Assembly: GCA_946411515.1 (NCBI GenBank)
Contig: CAMKEH010000008.1
Coordinates: forward strand, 1 to 53,288
Origin: an uncultured Clostridium sp.
GTDB lineage: Bacteria > Bacillota > Clostridia > TANB77 > CAG-508
Direction of reading: 5' to 3'
DNA length: 53,288 nt
Within the stretch, counting starts at the first letter, position 1. Each line of letters starts with the position of its first letter. This document shows, in pieces, positions 45,278-53,288 of this stretch. The notes below the pieces were generated by a model. That model was not told the DNA's origin, made no database searches, and saw only the letters and a program-made list of their open reading frames with translations. The translations under genes were made by a program, and so were the position numbers.

Positions 45278-47794
45278 ATGAAAGTTTTATTTGCTGTAAG
45301 TAATGAGGAAATTTCAGAATCTATTGTAAAAAAATATCAAAGAGAGTACAAACAAATAATTTCATACAAGAATGTATATTACTTTAATGCAATATTGAAA
45401 GAATTACAAAAAGATAAATCATATGATAGAGTAGTAATAAGTGAAGATTTAGAAGCTTTTGTACATAATCAATATGACCAAAATGATAAATTTATATTTG
45501 AAAAACTAGATGGAATAAGTGATGAAGCTACAGATGTTAGAGGAAATGATATTCCTATAATTTTAATTTGCTCTGATAGAAGGACTAAATCAGAACAAAT
45601 GCTAGTTAAATTTTTTGGTATAGGCATTTATAATGCTATTATAGGAACAGACAGAAGCGTAGATGAAGTGTGCAGATTGATAAATAGACCACGTTCTAAA
45701 AAAGAGGCAAAAATATATTATAAAATTGAAGCAGAAGATGTTAATTATCAAAGTGAAAATGAAAACGATGTCAATGAAATAGAGATTCAAAACATTTTAG
45801 CACATTATAAAAGACTAGGAAAAAATGAGGATAGATATTTAGATAGTTTTAATAATATTGCTGCACAATATAATGACCAACAATTAAGAATTATAAGTAA
45901 ATTTTTGCCATTAAATGTTAGAGCTGTATTGGAAGAAAGATCACCAAAATATCAACAAATAATGTCTTTTAATAATAAAGTTTCAGATGAATTGAGAAAA
46001 CCAAAAAAAGAAGAAAACGGTCCTAGTGAAACACTATTATCATCAAAAGTTAGAGATAAAATATTATCAAAACCTGTAGTAATACCTTCTTCTGTTAATA
46101 TGAATAATGGTAGAAAGCTAGCAAGAGTAAAAAAACAAGAAAGTATAAATAATTATGAAGAAATGCCACAAAAAGTAGAATATGACAATCAAAAAATTAC
46201 TATGAAAAAAAATGAAATAGAAAAAGAGCCAATAATAGAAGAAACAGAAATAAGAAATGATAAACTTAACATGTCACAAAGTATAGAAGAAAAACCTGTA
46301 AAAAGAGGAAGAGGAAGACCTCGTAAATATCCAAAACCAACAGAAGAAGAATTAGCAAACAAAGTAAAAAGAGGAAGAGGAAGGCCTAGAAAAAATCCTT
46401 TACCACAAGAAAAAAATGATGAAGAAGATATAATGTCAACATTATTACCATTACAAGATAATTATAATAACAATAGTGAAGAATTCGATGAAAGTAATAC
46501 ATTACCAGGAGTAGATTCAAATAATTATTATAATCAAGAAAGTATTAATGAAGAAAAGATATTACCAGGGTTAAATTCATCTAATGATGATTATTATGAT
46601 GAAGATGATACAGATGTTTTGCCAGGTTTAGGAGAGCTAACAAAACCTAATTCAAATCATGAATACGATGAGTATGATGAAGATACAACTTTAGGTTTAT
46701 CATCAAATTATAATAATAATTTATATGATGAAGAAAGTCCATTACCAGGATTATCTGCAAGGCAGCAACAATATGATCAAAATCAAATGTCAAATATGGA
46801 TAAATACAATGTAACATCAAATATTAATCAATATAATCAGGTAAATGATCAACAATTATATCAAAATACTAATACACATTCGTATATTAAACAACCGGTT
46901 CAATATAATGAAGATATTGATTTATCTTATCTATTAACACCAGATAAGAAAATAGTTACATTTGTAGGAACAAGTAAAAATGGGACATCTTTTATTGTAA
47001 ATAATTTAGCTACATTGATATCGTCAATGGGAGTAAATACTGCAATATTAGATACCACTAAAAACAGAAATTCATATTATATTTATACTAAAAACGAAGA
47101 AGAATTAAGAAATATTGCATCACAAAGTATAGATGGATTAGCAAGCGGAGTTGCAAATGGAATCAATGTAAATAATAATCTTACTGTGTATACATCATTG
47201 CCAAATGAAGGTGATGGAATAGAAAATTCAAATAAAGTTTTATCAACTTTATTAAAGCAACATTCATTAATATTAATAGATACAGATTTTGAAACACCAG
47301 TAAATTACTTTAAACAATCTCAAGAAACATACTTAGTGCAAACACTAGATATATTAACAATTCAACCATTAACAGCATTTTTAAGAGAATTAAAAGCTAA
47401 AAATGTGTTAGAAGAGAAAAAATTAAAAGTTATATTAAATAAAGATATTAAAATTAGGGGAATTAATCATAAAACGATTATAGGTGGAATGGCATATTAC
47501 AACGATCCTTCAATGTCTTTTATGACAGAATTATTCGATAGAAGTATGATGAAATATATTTCTATTCCATTCGAAGAAGAAACTTATATAAAATATTTAG
47601 AAAATATTATAGAATGTAATATTTCTTTAAAAGGATATTCAAAAGTATTTATGCAAACATTAAGAGAATTAAGTAACATGGTATATCCAACAACAAATTC
47701 ATATACCCCACCAATGTCAAAGAAATATGGTGGAGAAAATACATTTAGCCCAAATATAAATAATACATTAAATCATATGAAAAATAATTATTAA
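45278..47794 (+). CDS. TadZ/CpaE-like protein with receiver-like domain, AT-hooks and degenerate P-loop
   Basis: 838 residues. The N-terminal domain (about 1-145) looks like a receiver or pseudo-receiver. A disordered middle has two AT-hook motifs, each KRGRGRPRK (about 341 and 363), and four to five LPG(L/V) elements in an Asp/Glu/Asn-rich stretch (about 405-495). The C-terminal region (about 555-815) resembles ParA/MinD ATPases, but the nucleotide loop reads GTSKNGTSF and lacks the usual GKT/S, and later it has LILIDTDFETP. That order matches TadZ/CpaE pilus-localisation proteins. ATP use is doubtful. No other Tad genes are here. Confidence 0.65.
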   Translation: MKVLFAVSNEEISESIVKKYQREYKQIISYKNVYYFNAILKELQKDKSYDRVVISEDLEAFVHNQYDQNDKFIFEKLDGISDEATDVRGNDIPIILICSDRRTKSEQMLVKFFGIGIYNAIIGTDRSVDEVCRLINRPRSKKEAKIYYKIEAEDVNYQSENENDVNEIEIQNILAHYKRLGKNEDRYLDSFNNIAAQYNDQQLRIISKFLPLNVRAVLEERSPKYQQIMSFNNKVSDELRKPKKEENGPSETLLSSKVRDKILSKPVVIPSSVNMNNGRKLARVKKQESINNYEEMPQKVEYDNQKITMKKNEIEKEPIIEETEIRNDKLNMSQSIEEKPVKRGRGRPRKYPKPTEEELANKVKRGRGRPRKNPLPQEKNDEEDIMSTLLPLQDNYNNNSEEFDESNTLPGVDSNNYYNQESINEEKILPGLNSSNDDYYDEDDTDVLPGLGELTKPNSNHEYDEYDEDTTLGLSSNYNNNLYDEESPLPGLSARQQQYDQNQMSNMDKYNVTSNINQYNQVNDQQLYQNTNTHSYIKQPVQYNEDIDLSYLLTPDKKIVTFVGTSKNGTSFIVNNLATLISSMGVNTAILDTTKNRNSYYIYTKNEEELRNIASQSIDGLASGVANGINVNNNLTVYTSLPNEGDGIENSNKVLSTLLKQHSLILIDTDFETPVNYFKQSQETYLVQTLDILTIQPLTAFLRELKAKNVLEEKKLKVILNKDIKIRGINHKTIIGGMAYYNDPSMSFMTELFDRSMMKYISIPFEEETYIKYLENIIECNISLKGYSKVFMQTLRELSNMVYPTTNSYTPPMSKKYGGENTFSPNINNTLNHMKNNY

Positions 47795-47819
47795 AAATAT
47801 AATAAGGGGGATTTTACAA

Positions 47820-48953
47820 GTGTATATAGCGACAGTAGCAATATTAATTATAATTGTAATAGGTCTAATATTTTACAATATAAGAATACATAAAAAAATT
47901 CAAAAATTCAGAAATATGAATCAAAGAATTACTAATCTGTATGTAGTTCAAGATTTTATGAATGCTATAGGAGAGACATCTTCAGTAGAAAATAAAATAA
48001 AAAAAATAAATGATATTCTAATAGAAAGATATGAAATAAAATATTCAACAATAGTAGTGTTTGATGGAACCGAATATCAAGTAAAAGCTTCTAATGTTGA
48101 TGAAAAACATTGGGAATCATTAAGAACATTGCATTCTATAGATATGTTTAAAGATAGTATTGAGACTGCAACACCAAAATATGTAACAGTAAATAATGAA
48201 AAAGAAAAACTTCCATATCAAAAAATGGAGTTTGGAAGAGCAAAATCAGCAATATTTTTCCCTCTATATATAGATAATGTTTATATTGGTTATTGGATTA
48301 TTGAAAGCGGAACACCACACGACTTTGATAATGTAGATACAACTGTGTTAGAGGTGATAAAAGAAAATATAGTATCTGTGCTTAAAACTATAGTTCACCA
48401 AAAAACTCTAGAGTCAATAGTAAGAAAAGATTTATTTACAGGATTATATTCTGAAGAATATTTATATGGAGAAGGAAAACAAGTAATAGATCAATATACT
48501 ACATCAACAATGTGTATGTTTAAAATAACTAATATACAACAAATAAATAGAAATTGTTGTAGAGAGTTAGGAAATAAAGTAATAACACAAATAAGTAATT
48601 ATGTAAAAGAAAATTTATCTTCTGAATACATATTTGTTAGATATATGGGGCCTAAATTTGTAATAGCATTTTCTGGAGTAGAAGCAAATGGAGTAGCAGA
48701 TTTTTTAAATGAAATTAAAGAAAAAGTAGAATCTATGAAAATAGAATTATCAGAAGAAGAAATTGAAGAGTTAAAGCTAGATGTAAATATAAAAAATAGA
48801 ACAAATAAATTTAAAGAAATATCAGCTGTACCAAGATTAAATTTTGCAATTTCATCATATTATAAAGGAACAGGTTTAGAAGAAGTATTAAAAAAATTAG
48901 AAGAATATTTAGATACAGCAAATATTAACGAAAGTGACATAACAAATATTTAA
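47820..48953 (+). CDS. membrane GAF protein with degenerate GGDEF domain
   Basis: 377 residues: one membrane segment (about 2-20), a short coiled linker, a GAF-like sensor domain (about 45-185), and a GGDEF-type domain (about 200-375, from RKDLFTGLYSEEYL). The active motif reads MGPKF in place of GG(D/E)EF (RYMGPKFVIAF), so diguanylate cyclase activity is unlikely; a nucleotide-binding receptor or structural role is more plausible. Start GTG at 47820 after AAGGGGG. Same transcription direction and close spacing as the TadZ-like gene, which suggests a shared function. Confidence 0.75.
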   Translation: MYIATVAILIIIVIGLIFYNIRIHKKIQKFRNMNQRITNLYVVQDFMNAIGETSSVENKIKKINDILIERYEIKYSTIVVFDGTEYQVKASNVDEKHWESLRTLHSIDMFKDSIETATPKYVTVNNEKEKLPYQKMEFGRAKSAIFFPLYIDNVYIGYWIIESGTPHDFDNVDTTVLEVIKENIVSVLKTIVHQKTLESIVRKDLFTGLYSEEYLYGEGKQVIDQYTTSTMCMFKITNIQQINRNCCRELGNKVITQISNYVKENLSSEYIFVRYMGPKFVIAFSGVEANGVADFLNEIKEKVESMKIELSEEEIEELKLDVNIKNRTNKFKEISAVPRLNFAISSYYKGTGLEEVLKKLEEYLDTANINESDITNI

Positions 48954-48969
48954 ATAAAGGAGGATAACT

Positions 48970-49224
48970 ATGGAATTTGATAAAACAATGCATTTTAGTG
49001 TTGAAAGAGAAGAAAATACAAAGTCAAAAGAAATATTAAAAGAAGTATATCAAGCATTAGTAGAAAAAGGATATAATCCAATAAATCAAATAGTAGGTTA
49101 TATACTATCAGGAGATCCAACATATATTACAAGTCATAATGATGCTAGAAATAAAATAAGAACAATCGAAAGAGATGAATTATTAGAAAAAATGGTAAAA
49201 AACTATATAGGATTAGAAAATTAA
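48970..49224 (+). CDS. ireB: IreB family regulatory phosphoprotein
   Basis: 84-residue UPF0297/IreB protein, recognised by the block [27 protein letters not shown] and [11 protein letters not shown]. In Enterococcus IreB is a substrate of the Ser/Thr kinase IreK and affects cephalosporin resistance. Thr residues near the N-terminus (DKTMHF) fit the phosphosite region. It is followed by ruvX, the conserved Gram-positive order. ATG after AAGGAGG. Confidence 0.93.
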   Translation: MEFDKTMHFSVEREENTKSKEILKEVYQALVEKGYNPINQIVGYILSGDPTYITSHNDARNKIRTIERDELLEKMVKNYIGLEN

Positions 49225-49227
49225 ATT

Positions 49228-49662
49228 ATGAGAATTTTAGGAATAGATTATGGAGAAGCAAGGGTAGGGATTGCAATTACTGATGCTTTAAATATAATAG
49301 CACAAGGATTAGAGACAATTCAAAGAAATGGTTCAGATAAAGTTATTTTAAAGAGATTAGATGAAATATTAGAAAAATATGAAATAGATACAATTGTAGT
49401 TGGAATGCCTCTTAATATGAATGGGACAATATCTGAAAGAGCAAAAGTGACAGAAGAATTTGTTCATAAACTAAAATGTAAGTATAATAAATTAAAAATT
49501 GAAACAATTGATGAAAGATTAACAACTGTTGAAGCACATAAAACAATGAATTTTTTAGATGTTAATAAGAATAAAAAGAAAAATATAGTAGATACTATAT
49601 CTGCAGTATATATTTTAGAAACTTATTTAAATAAATTAAAAAATTTATTGCAAAAAAATTAA
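49228..49662 (+). CDS. ruvX: RuvX/YqgF Holliday junction resolvase-like nuclease
   Basis: 144-residue RNase H-fold protein with MRILGIDYGEARVGIAITD at the N-terminus (catalytic Asp 6), VVGMPLNMNG, and ETIDERLTTVEA with acidic residues around position 95-98, then DTISAVYILETYL. In E. coli YqgF is needed for 16S rRNA 5' maturation; in other species it processes recombination intermediates. It begins 3 bases after the ireB stop. Confidence 0.94.
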   Translation: MRILGIDYGEARVGIAITDALNIIAQGLETIQRNGSDKVILKRLDEILEKYEIDTIVVGMPLNMNGTISERAKVTEEFVHKLKCKYNKLKIETIDERLTTVEAHKTMNFLDVNKNKKKNIVDTISAVYILETYLNKLKNLLQKN

Positions 49663-49715
49663 ATTTACGATATTATAATAAAAAAGATAATATAAAATTT
49701 GAAAGGAGAAAAAGT

Positions 49716-50024
49716 ATGGAAGAAAATTTTGAAGGAGAAGAATTAGATAACATAGTAATACTAAATGACGAAGAAGGAAATGAAGTTAAATTTGAATTTT
49801 TAGACTTAGTAGAATTAGATGATGAAGAATATGTGGTATTACTACCAGTTACTGCTGAAGGAGAAGAAGAAGAAGGAGAAGTAGTAATATTAAAAGTAGA
49901 AGATAATGACAATGAAGAAGCTGAAGAAGAATCATATGTAAGTGTAGATGACGAAGAAGTACTTAATAAAGTATTTGATATATTTAAAGAAAAATTTAAA
50001 GACGATTTTGATTTTGTAGATTAA
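49716..50024 (+). CDS. DUF1292 family protein
   Basis: 102-residue, very acidic protein of the YrzB/DUF1292 family: IVILNDEEGNEVKFEFLDLV, then a block ending EYVVLLPV. Function unknown. Usual third member after ireB and ruvX. ATG after AAAGGAGA. The acidic tail is typical. A terminator follows. Confidence 0.92.
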   Translation: MEENFEGEELDNIVILNDEEGNEVKFEFLDLVELDDEEYVVLLPVTAEGEEEEGEVVILKVEDNDNEEAEEESYVSVDDEEVLNKVFDIFKEKFKDDFDFVD

Positions 50025-50044
50025 TAAAATAGTATTTAGTTAAG

Positions 50045-50082
50045 AAGTGAAGGAAGAATAGGATATTCATGCCTTCACTTTT
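50045..50082 (+). terminator. terminator after the ireB-ruvX-DUF1292 group
   Basis: The stem AAGTGAAGG/CCTTCACTT (50045-50053 with 50072-50080) with an 18-base loop ends in T. Confidence 0.75.
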
Positions 50083-50106
50083 ATACATAGAAAGGAATGA
50101 TAACAA

Positions 50107-50592
50107 ATGAAAAAATTTTCAACATGGATGTTAGTAATGTTTATAGTAATGTTTTGGATATTCAGAGTTTTAGTTGCAATATCTGCAGAACTTAATTGGG
50201 ATTTGGGAGCTTTAAAACCATTAAATCAGCAAATAGAAATTATTTTACTTTTTGTTGTATTAGTAAGTTTAATATTTATCGTAAAAAGGAAAATGATTGG
50301 AGGATTAATATATCTTCTTGCATATGGATTGTATTTTGGTACTTATGTAGTAAATAATATACAAGTATTACTTTCAGCTGTAGAAGGAGGAGTAGATATT
50401 AATTTATATACAAATTTACTTGTATCACTAATTGGATTGATTTTACCTATCGCAACTATATTAGATTTATTAATGGATAAGGCTAGAAAAAATAATCCTA
50501 AGGATAAAAAAACAGACTGGTTTTATGATAATGAACAATTTGACAGAAAATTAGATGAAAGAGCAGATAAAAATAATTATAGAACTATGTAG
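50107..50592 (+). CDS. four-segment membrane protein, unknown
   Basis: 161 residues with about four membrane segments (about 6-28, 43-60, 64-86, 103-122) and a charged cytoplasmic tail (KARKNNPKDKKTDWFYDNEQ). Not recognised beyond that. It precedes the GH25 lysozyme gene by 23 bases and may be co-transcribed. ATG after AGAAAGGA with an 11-base spacer, the same ribosome binding site style as pnp and nusA. Confidence 0.75.
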   Translation: MKKFSTWMLVMFIVMFWIFRVLVAISAELNWDLGALKPLNQQIEIILLFVVLVSLIFIVKRKMIGGLIYLLAYGLYFGTYVVNNIQVLLSAVEGGVDINLYTNLLVSLIGLILPIATILDLLMDKARKNNPKDKKTDWFYDNEQFDRKLDERADKNNYRTM

Positions 50593-50615
50593 ATTTTATT
50601 AGGAGAATTTATAGA

Positions 50616-51488
50616 TTGAATAAAAGTAAGAAAATAATCGTAGCAATAATCATAATAATATTAATAATAATAATTTCATTTATATTTTTAAAATACGGAA
50701 TTAAAAATAAGTATATTAATGAAATGAAACGTGAAGAAAATGAAGATATACTAATTTATGATATTGAAGAAGGATACTTAACAGTACAATATAATAAATA
50801 TGCTAAAACAAACAACTATAATTTTGATGAAAACTTAAAAAACAATAATGGATACTATAAGTATGAAGATAATAATTATACATCAATATTAGGAATTGAT
50901 GTCTCAGAATATCAAGGAGATATTAATTGGAAAGAAGTAAAAAAATCGGGTGTAGAGTTTGCTATTTTGCGTTTAGGATATAGAGGATATGGAAAAGAAG
51001 GAAAGATAATATTAGATAAAAAATTTGAAGAAAATTATAAAAATGCAAAAGAAGAAGGAATTGGTTTAGGTGTATACTTTTTTTCACAAGCTATAAATAT
51101 AGAAGAAGTAGAGCAAGAAGTAAACTTTGTTTTAGAAAATCTAAAAGAAAAACAATTAGATTTTCCTATTGTATTTGATTTAGAAAAAATAAAAAATGAC
51201 GATGCAAGAACTGATAATTTAAGTCAAGATGAAATTAACAATATGACTCTAAAATTTTGTAAAATAATAGCAAATAAAGGATACACACCTTGTATCTATG
51301 GAAATGCAAAAACATTTACAACGAAAATGAGTTTAGAGTTATTTAATAATTATGATAAATGGTATGCTGACTATCAAGAAAAACCATTATATCCATATGA
51401 TTTTAATTTATGGCAATATACTGAAAGTGGAAAAGTTAATGGAATAGAAGGCAATGTAGATATAGATTTATATTTTAAAGGTGAATGA
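50616..51488 (+). CDS. GH25 family lysozyme, membrane-anchored
   Basis: 290 residues: an N-terminal membrane anchor (about 6-27) and a GH25 catalytic domain (about 88-290). Acid residues of the family are in ILGIDVSEYQG (Asp about 92), and FPIVFDLEK (Asp and Glu about 188-190); NLWQYTESGKVNGIEGNVDID closes the barrel. It hydrolyses the MurNAc-GlcNAc bond. Start TTG at 50616 after AGGAG. The stop overlaps the start region of the next gene (GTGAATGATATG), which suggests coupled translation. Confidence 0.92.
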   Translation: MNKSKKIIVAIIIIILIIIISFIFLKYGIKNKYINEMKREENEDILIYDIEEGYLTVQYNKYAKTNNYNFDENLKNNNGYYKYEDNNYTSILGIDVSEYQGDINWKEVKKSGVEFAILRLGYRGYGKEGKIILDKKFEENYKNAKEEGIGLGVYFFSQAINIEEVEQEVNFVLENLKEKQLDFPIVFDLEKIKNDDARTDNLSQDEINNMTLKFCKIIANKGYTPCIYGNAKTFTTKMSLELFNNYDKWYADYQEKPLYPYDFNLWQYTESGKVNGIEGNVDIDLYFKGE

Positions 51489-51489
51489 T

Positions 51490-52071
51490 ATGAATTGTGA
51501 AAATGAAATAACTGTTGAAATTCCTCTGAAAATAGAAGAATTAAAAGAATTATTTAAAAATAAAAATTTTAAAATAATGGAAGAATATGATTTAAATGAT
51601 ATTTATATGATACATAAAAATGATATAGATAAAGAGTATTTAGATATGCTTAGAAATTATGTTTTAATTAGACATATAATAGAGAATAAAAAAGAAACTA
51701 AACTTATTACTCATAAATATAAAAAGTATAATGATAAAAATGAAATAGTAAAACAAAGCAAAATTAACTGCAGTATTAATTCAATAAATGATGCTAAAAA
51801 ACTTTTAGAAGCTTTAGAGTATAAGGAAAGAATAAGAATTAATGCACATTTAATAGTATATTCTAATGGCAAAGATGAAATTGCTATTCAAAATGTAAAT
51901 AATAAACATATTTATTTGGAAATAGAACAAAAATGTAATTACATTGATAAAACATATAGAGATATTGAAGAAATGAAACAAGTAATAAAAAAATATAATA
52001 TTCCAATCGAGAATGAAAACTATTTTGTAAATAAAGCAGAAATTGAAATGAAAGAACAAATAATAAATTAG
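51490..52071 (+). CDS. CYTH-like domain protein
   Basis: About 193 residues. The N-terminal EITVEIPLKIEELKELF, the row LITHKYKKYN, the middle KKLLEALEYKERIRI and the later HIYLEIEQKC (Glu-x-Glu) resemble the CYTH/triphosphate-tunnel fold used by class IV adenylate cyclases and thiamine triphosphatases. The opening E-x-E-x-K motif is only partly present, so the activity is uncertain. ATG at 51490, 8 bases after AAAGGTGA. Confidence 0.6.
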   Translation: MNCENEITVEIPLKIEELKELFKNKNFKIMEEYDLNDIYMIHKNDIDKEYLDMLRNYVLIRHIIENKKETKLITHKYKKYNDKNEIVKQSKINCSINSINDAKKLLEALEYKERIRINAHLIVYSNGKDEIAIQNVNNKHIYLEIEQKCNYIDKTYRDIEEMKQVIKKYNIPIENENYFVNKAEIEMKEQIIN

Positions 52072-52101
52072 TACATTAAAAACACAAGAAAGGCAAGTAG
52101 A

Positions 52102-52863
52102 ATGAGGGAATTAGAATTTTATAATAAAATAAAAAATTGGGATTTTAGTATGATAAATTACGAAAAAGAAGTACTTACTAATTGGGATATGAATGCTGAA
52201 ATTAATAAATGTGCAAATGAATATAGTAAGATTTTGGATTTAGGAACAGGTGGAGGAGAAAAAGTATTAAAATATTTTCCTAAATGCAAAGAAATATTAG
52301 CTACTGATTTTTCAGAAGAAATGATAAAAACAGCTAATTTTAATCTAAAAGAAAGCAATAAAGATAACATTACATTTAGAGTAATGGATAATTTAAATAT
52401 GGATACAGAAGAAAACTATTTTGACATTGTGACTGCAAGACATACATGTATAGATGCAAAGCAAATATATAAAACATTAAAAAAAGGTGGAAAACTAATT
52501 ATAAGAGGAGTAGATAAATTAGATTGCTGGACTCTAAAATTAATGTTTAATAAAGGACAAGCATTTAATGATATTAAACCTATAAGCCAAGTAGATTATG
52601 AAAATATAATAAATGCAGGATTTAAACATGTGGAACTTATACCAATACACACTAGAGAATATTATAAAACAAAAGAAGATTTACTTGCTCTATTATTAAA
52701 AACTCCAATATTAGAAGATTTTTCTGAAGTAAGTAATAACAACAATATTGAAGAAAATAGAAAAATCGATATGGAAATATTAGATAAATATATAGTTGAT
52801 AACAAAAATGAAAAAGGAATATTACTAATTAGAAGATATTATGGAATCGTTGCTGAAAAATAA
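52102..52863 (+). CDS. class I SAM-dependent methyltransferase
   Basis: 253 residues. Motif I ILDLGTGGGEKVLK (about 44-57), an acidic residue in ATDFSEEMIK (motif II), and DIVTARHTC (motif IV region). A generic small-molecule or tRNA methyltransferase fold; substrate unknown. ATG after AAAGGCA. It lies between the CYTH-like gene and the Nudix gene. Confidence 0.85.
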   Translation: MRELEFYNKIKNWDFSMINYEKEVLTNWDMNAEINKCANEYSKILDLGTGGGEKVLKYFPKCKEILATDFSEEMIKTANFNLKESNKDNITFRVMDNLNMDTEENYFDIVTARHTCIDAKQIYKTLKKGGKLIIRGVDKLDCWTLKLMFNKGQAFNDIKPISQVDYENIINAGFKHVELIPIHTREYYKTKEDLLALLLKTPILEDFSEVSNNNNIEENRKIDMEILDKYIVDNKNEKGILLIRRYYGIVAEK

Positions 52864-52896
52864 ATACAAATATAATCATGAAACAAGGAGTAATAA

Positions 52897-53288
52897 ATGA
52901 GAAAACTAAATTTAATAGTTGTATTTAATTCTAACTTGGATAAAACTTTATTTTGTATCAGAAGTAAAGAACCTTATAAAGGATTATATAATTTTGTAGG
53001 TGGTAAAGTAGAAGAAGGAGAAACAAACGATGAAGCAGCTTATAAAGAACTTTTTGAAGAAACAGGAATAAGAAGTGATGATATAGAATTAGATCATTTT
53101 ATGGATTTAAATTATTTTAAATATGAAAATAATCTGCAAGTTTATTATGGCATTCTAAAACATGATGTAAAACTAGTAGAAGAAAAAAATAAATTAGAGT
53201 GGCTAGAAATAAATGATGAATTATTGAATAACGAAAAATTTGCAGGTAATTATAATATCCCGCATATAATAAGACAGATAAAAGTATA
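52897..53288 (+). CDS. Nudix hydrolase, partial at the window end
   Basis: The first 130 codons are present and the 3' end lies outside the window. The Nudix box is complete: GGKVEEGETNDEAAYKELFEETGI (positions about 36-59, with key Gly, Glu and REUXEE-type residues; here ELFEE). Hydrolyses a nucleoside diphosphate linked to another group; the exact substrate is not predictable. ATG after AAGGAG. Confidence 0.9.
   Translation, partial: MRKLNLIVVFNSNLDKTLFCIRSKEPYKGLYNFVGGKVEEGETNDEAAYKELFEETGIRSDDIELDHFMDLNYFKYENNLQVYYGILKHDVKLVEEKNKLEWLEINDELLNNEKFAGNYNIPHIIRQIKV

Overview
The window is chromosomal DNA from a very AT-rich, low-GC Gram-positive bacterium. Gene content points to a spore-forming member of the Clostridia or a close relative: spoIIP, the ireB-ruvX-DUF1292 trio, rnpM/ylxR-ylxQ inside a rimP-nusA-infB operon, era-yqzL-recO, and AAAGGAGG-type ribosome binding sites. 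Nearly all genes lie on the + strand and most are housekeeping genes. No plasmid, prophage, insertion sequence or CRISPR array was seen.

The main result is a recoding-like pattern. Six otherwise intact genes are each split by +1 frameshifts, eight in total: a metallopeptidase-like gene (three), ylxQ, alr, cysS, glmM and an acyl-CoA synthetase. At all eight sites the zero-frame codon is CGG. Removing the C restores a full-length family member, with Gly (GGA or GGT) at the expected, often conserved, position. Read by eye in frame, the remaining native genes contain no other CGG codon. The one exception is in a foreign-looking gene at 16517. The quadruplet CGGN therefore behaves as one codon for Gly, or as CGG with the ribosome skipping the C. 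A quadruplet-reading tRNA-Gly, or an unassigned CGG that forces +1 shifting, would explain it. A systematic sequencing artefact must be excluded with raw reads.

Layout. 1-9950: rpsO, then a long co-directional run of pnp, a 30-residue-repeat protein, the metallopeptidase, queA, a small Cys/His protein, tgt and a WG-repeat protein. 10000-16310: a GT4 glycosyltransferase, era-yqzL-recO, alr, a convergent type I toxin-antitoxin-like locus, and a membrane GT2 glycosyltransferase. 16400-17090: the isolated foreign-looking gene. 17150-24530: rimP-nusA-rnpM-ylxQ-infB-rbfA-nrnA-truB, the translation and transcription-elongation operon. 24530-29720: a helically spaced tandem repeat array before a DUF4143-type ATPase, an unknown gene, and a class A penicillin-binding protein. 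29740-35300: cysS-galE-argS-glmM. 35350-39220: a small membrane protein, spoIIP, pgi and an acyl-ACP thioesterase.

39280-40800: a minus-strand XRE regulator with a candidate palindromic operator, tRNA-Glu, a tRNA-Val-Asp-Phe operon and a DUF2000 gene. 40860-43460: two minus-strand genes, an acyl-CoA synthetase and a membrane-anchored protein, divergent from a G5/SH3/glucosaminidase wall hydrolase. 44770-50080: a membrane and signalling cluster (pilin-like peptide, TadZ/CpaE-like protein with AT-hooks, GAF/degenerate GGDEF protein) running into ireB-ruvX-DUF1292. 50100-end: a membrane protein, GH25 lysozyme, CYTH-like protein, methyltransferase and a Nudix gene cut by the window end.

Intergenic stretches near 300 bases: 14606-15079 holds the toxin-antitoxin locus and a GT2 promoter; 39490-39774 holds only the candidate operator and the tRNA-Glu promoter.
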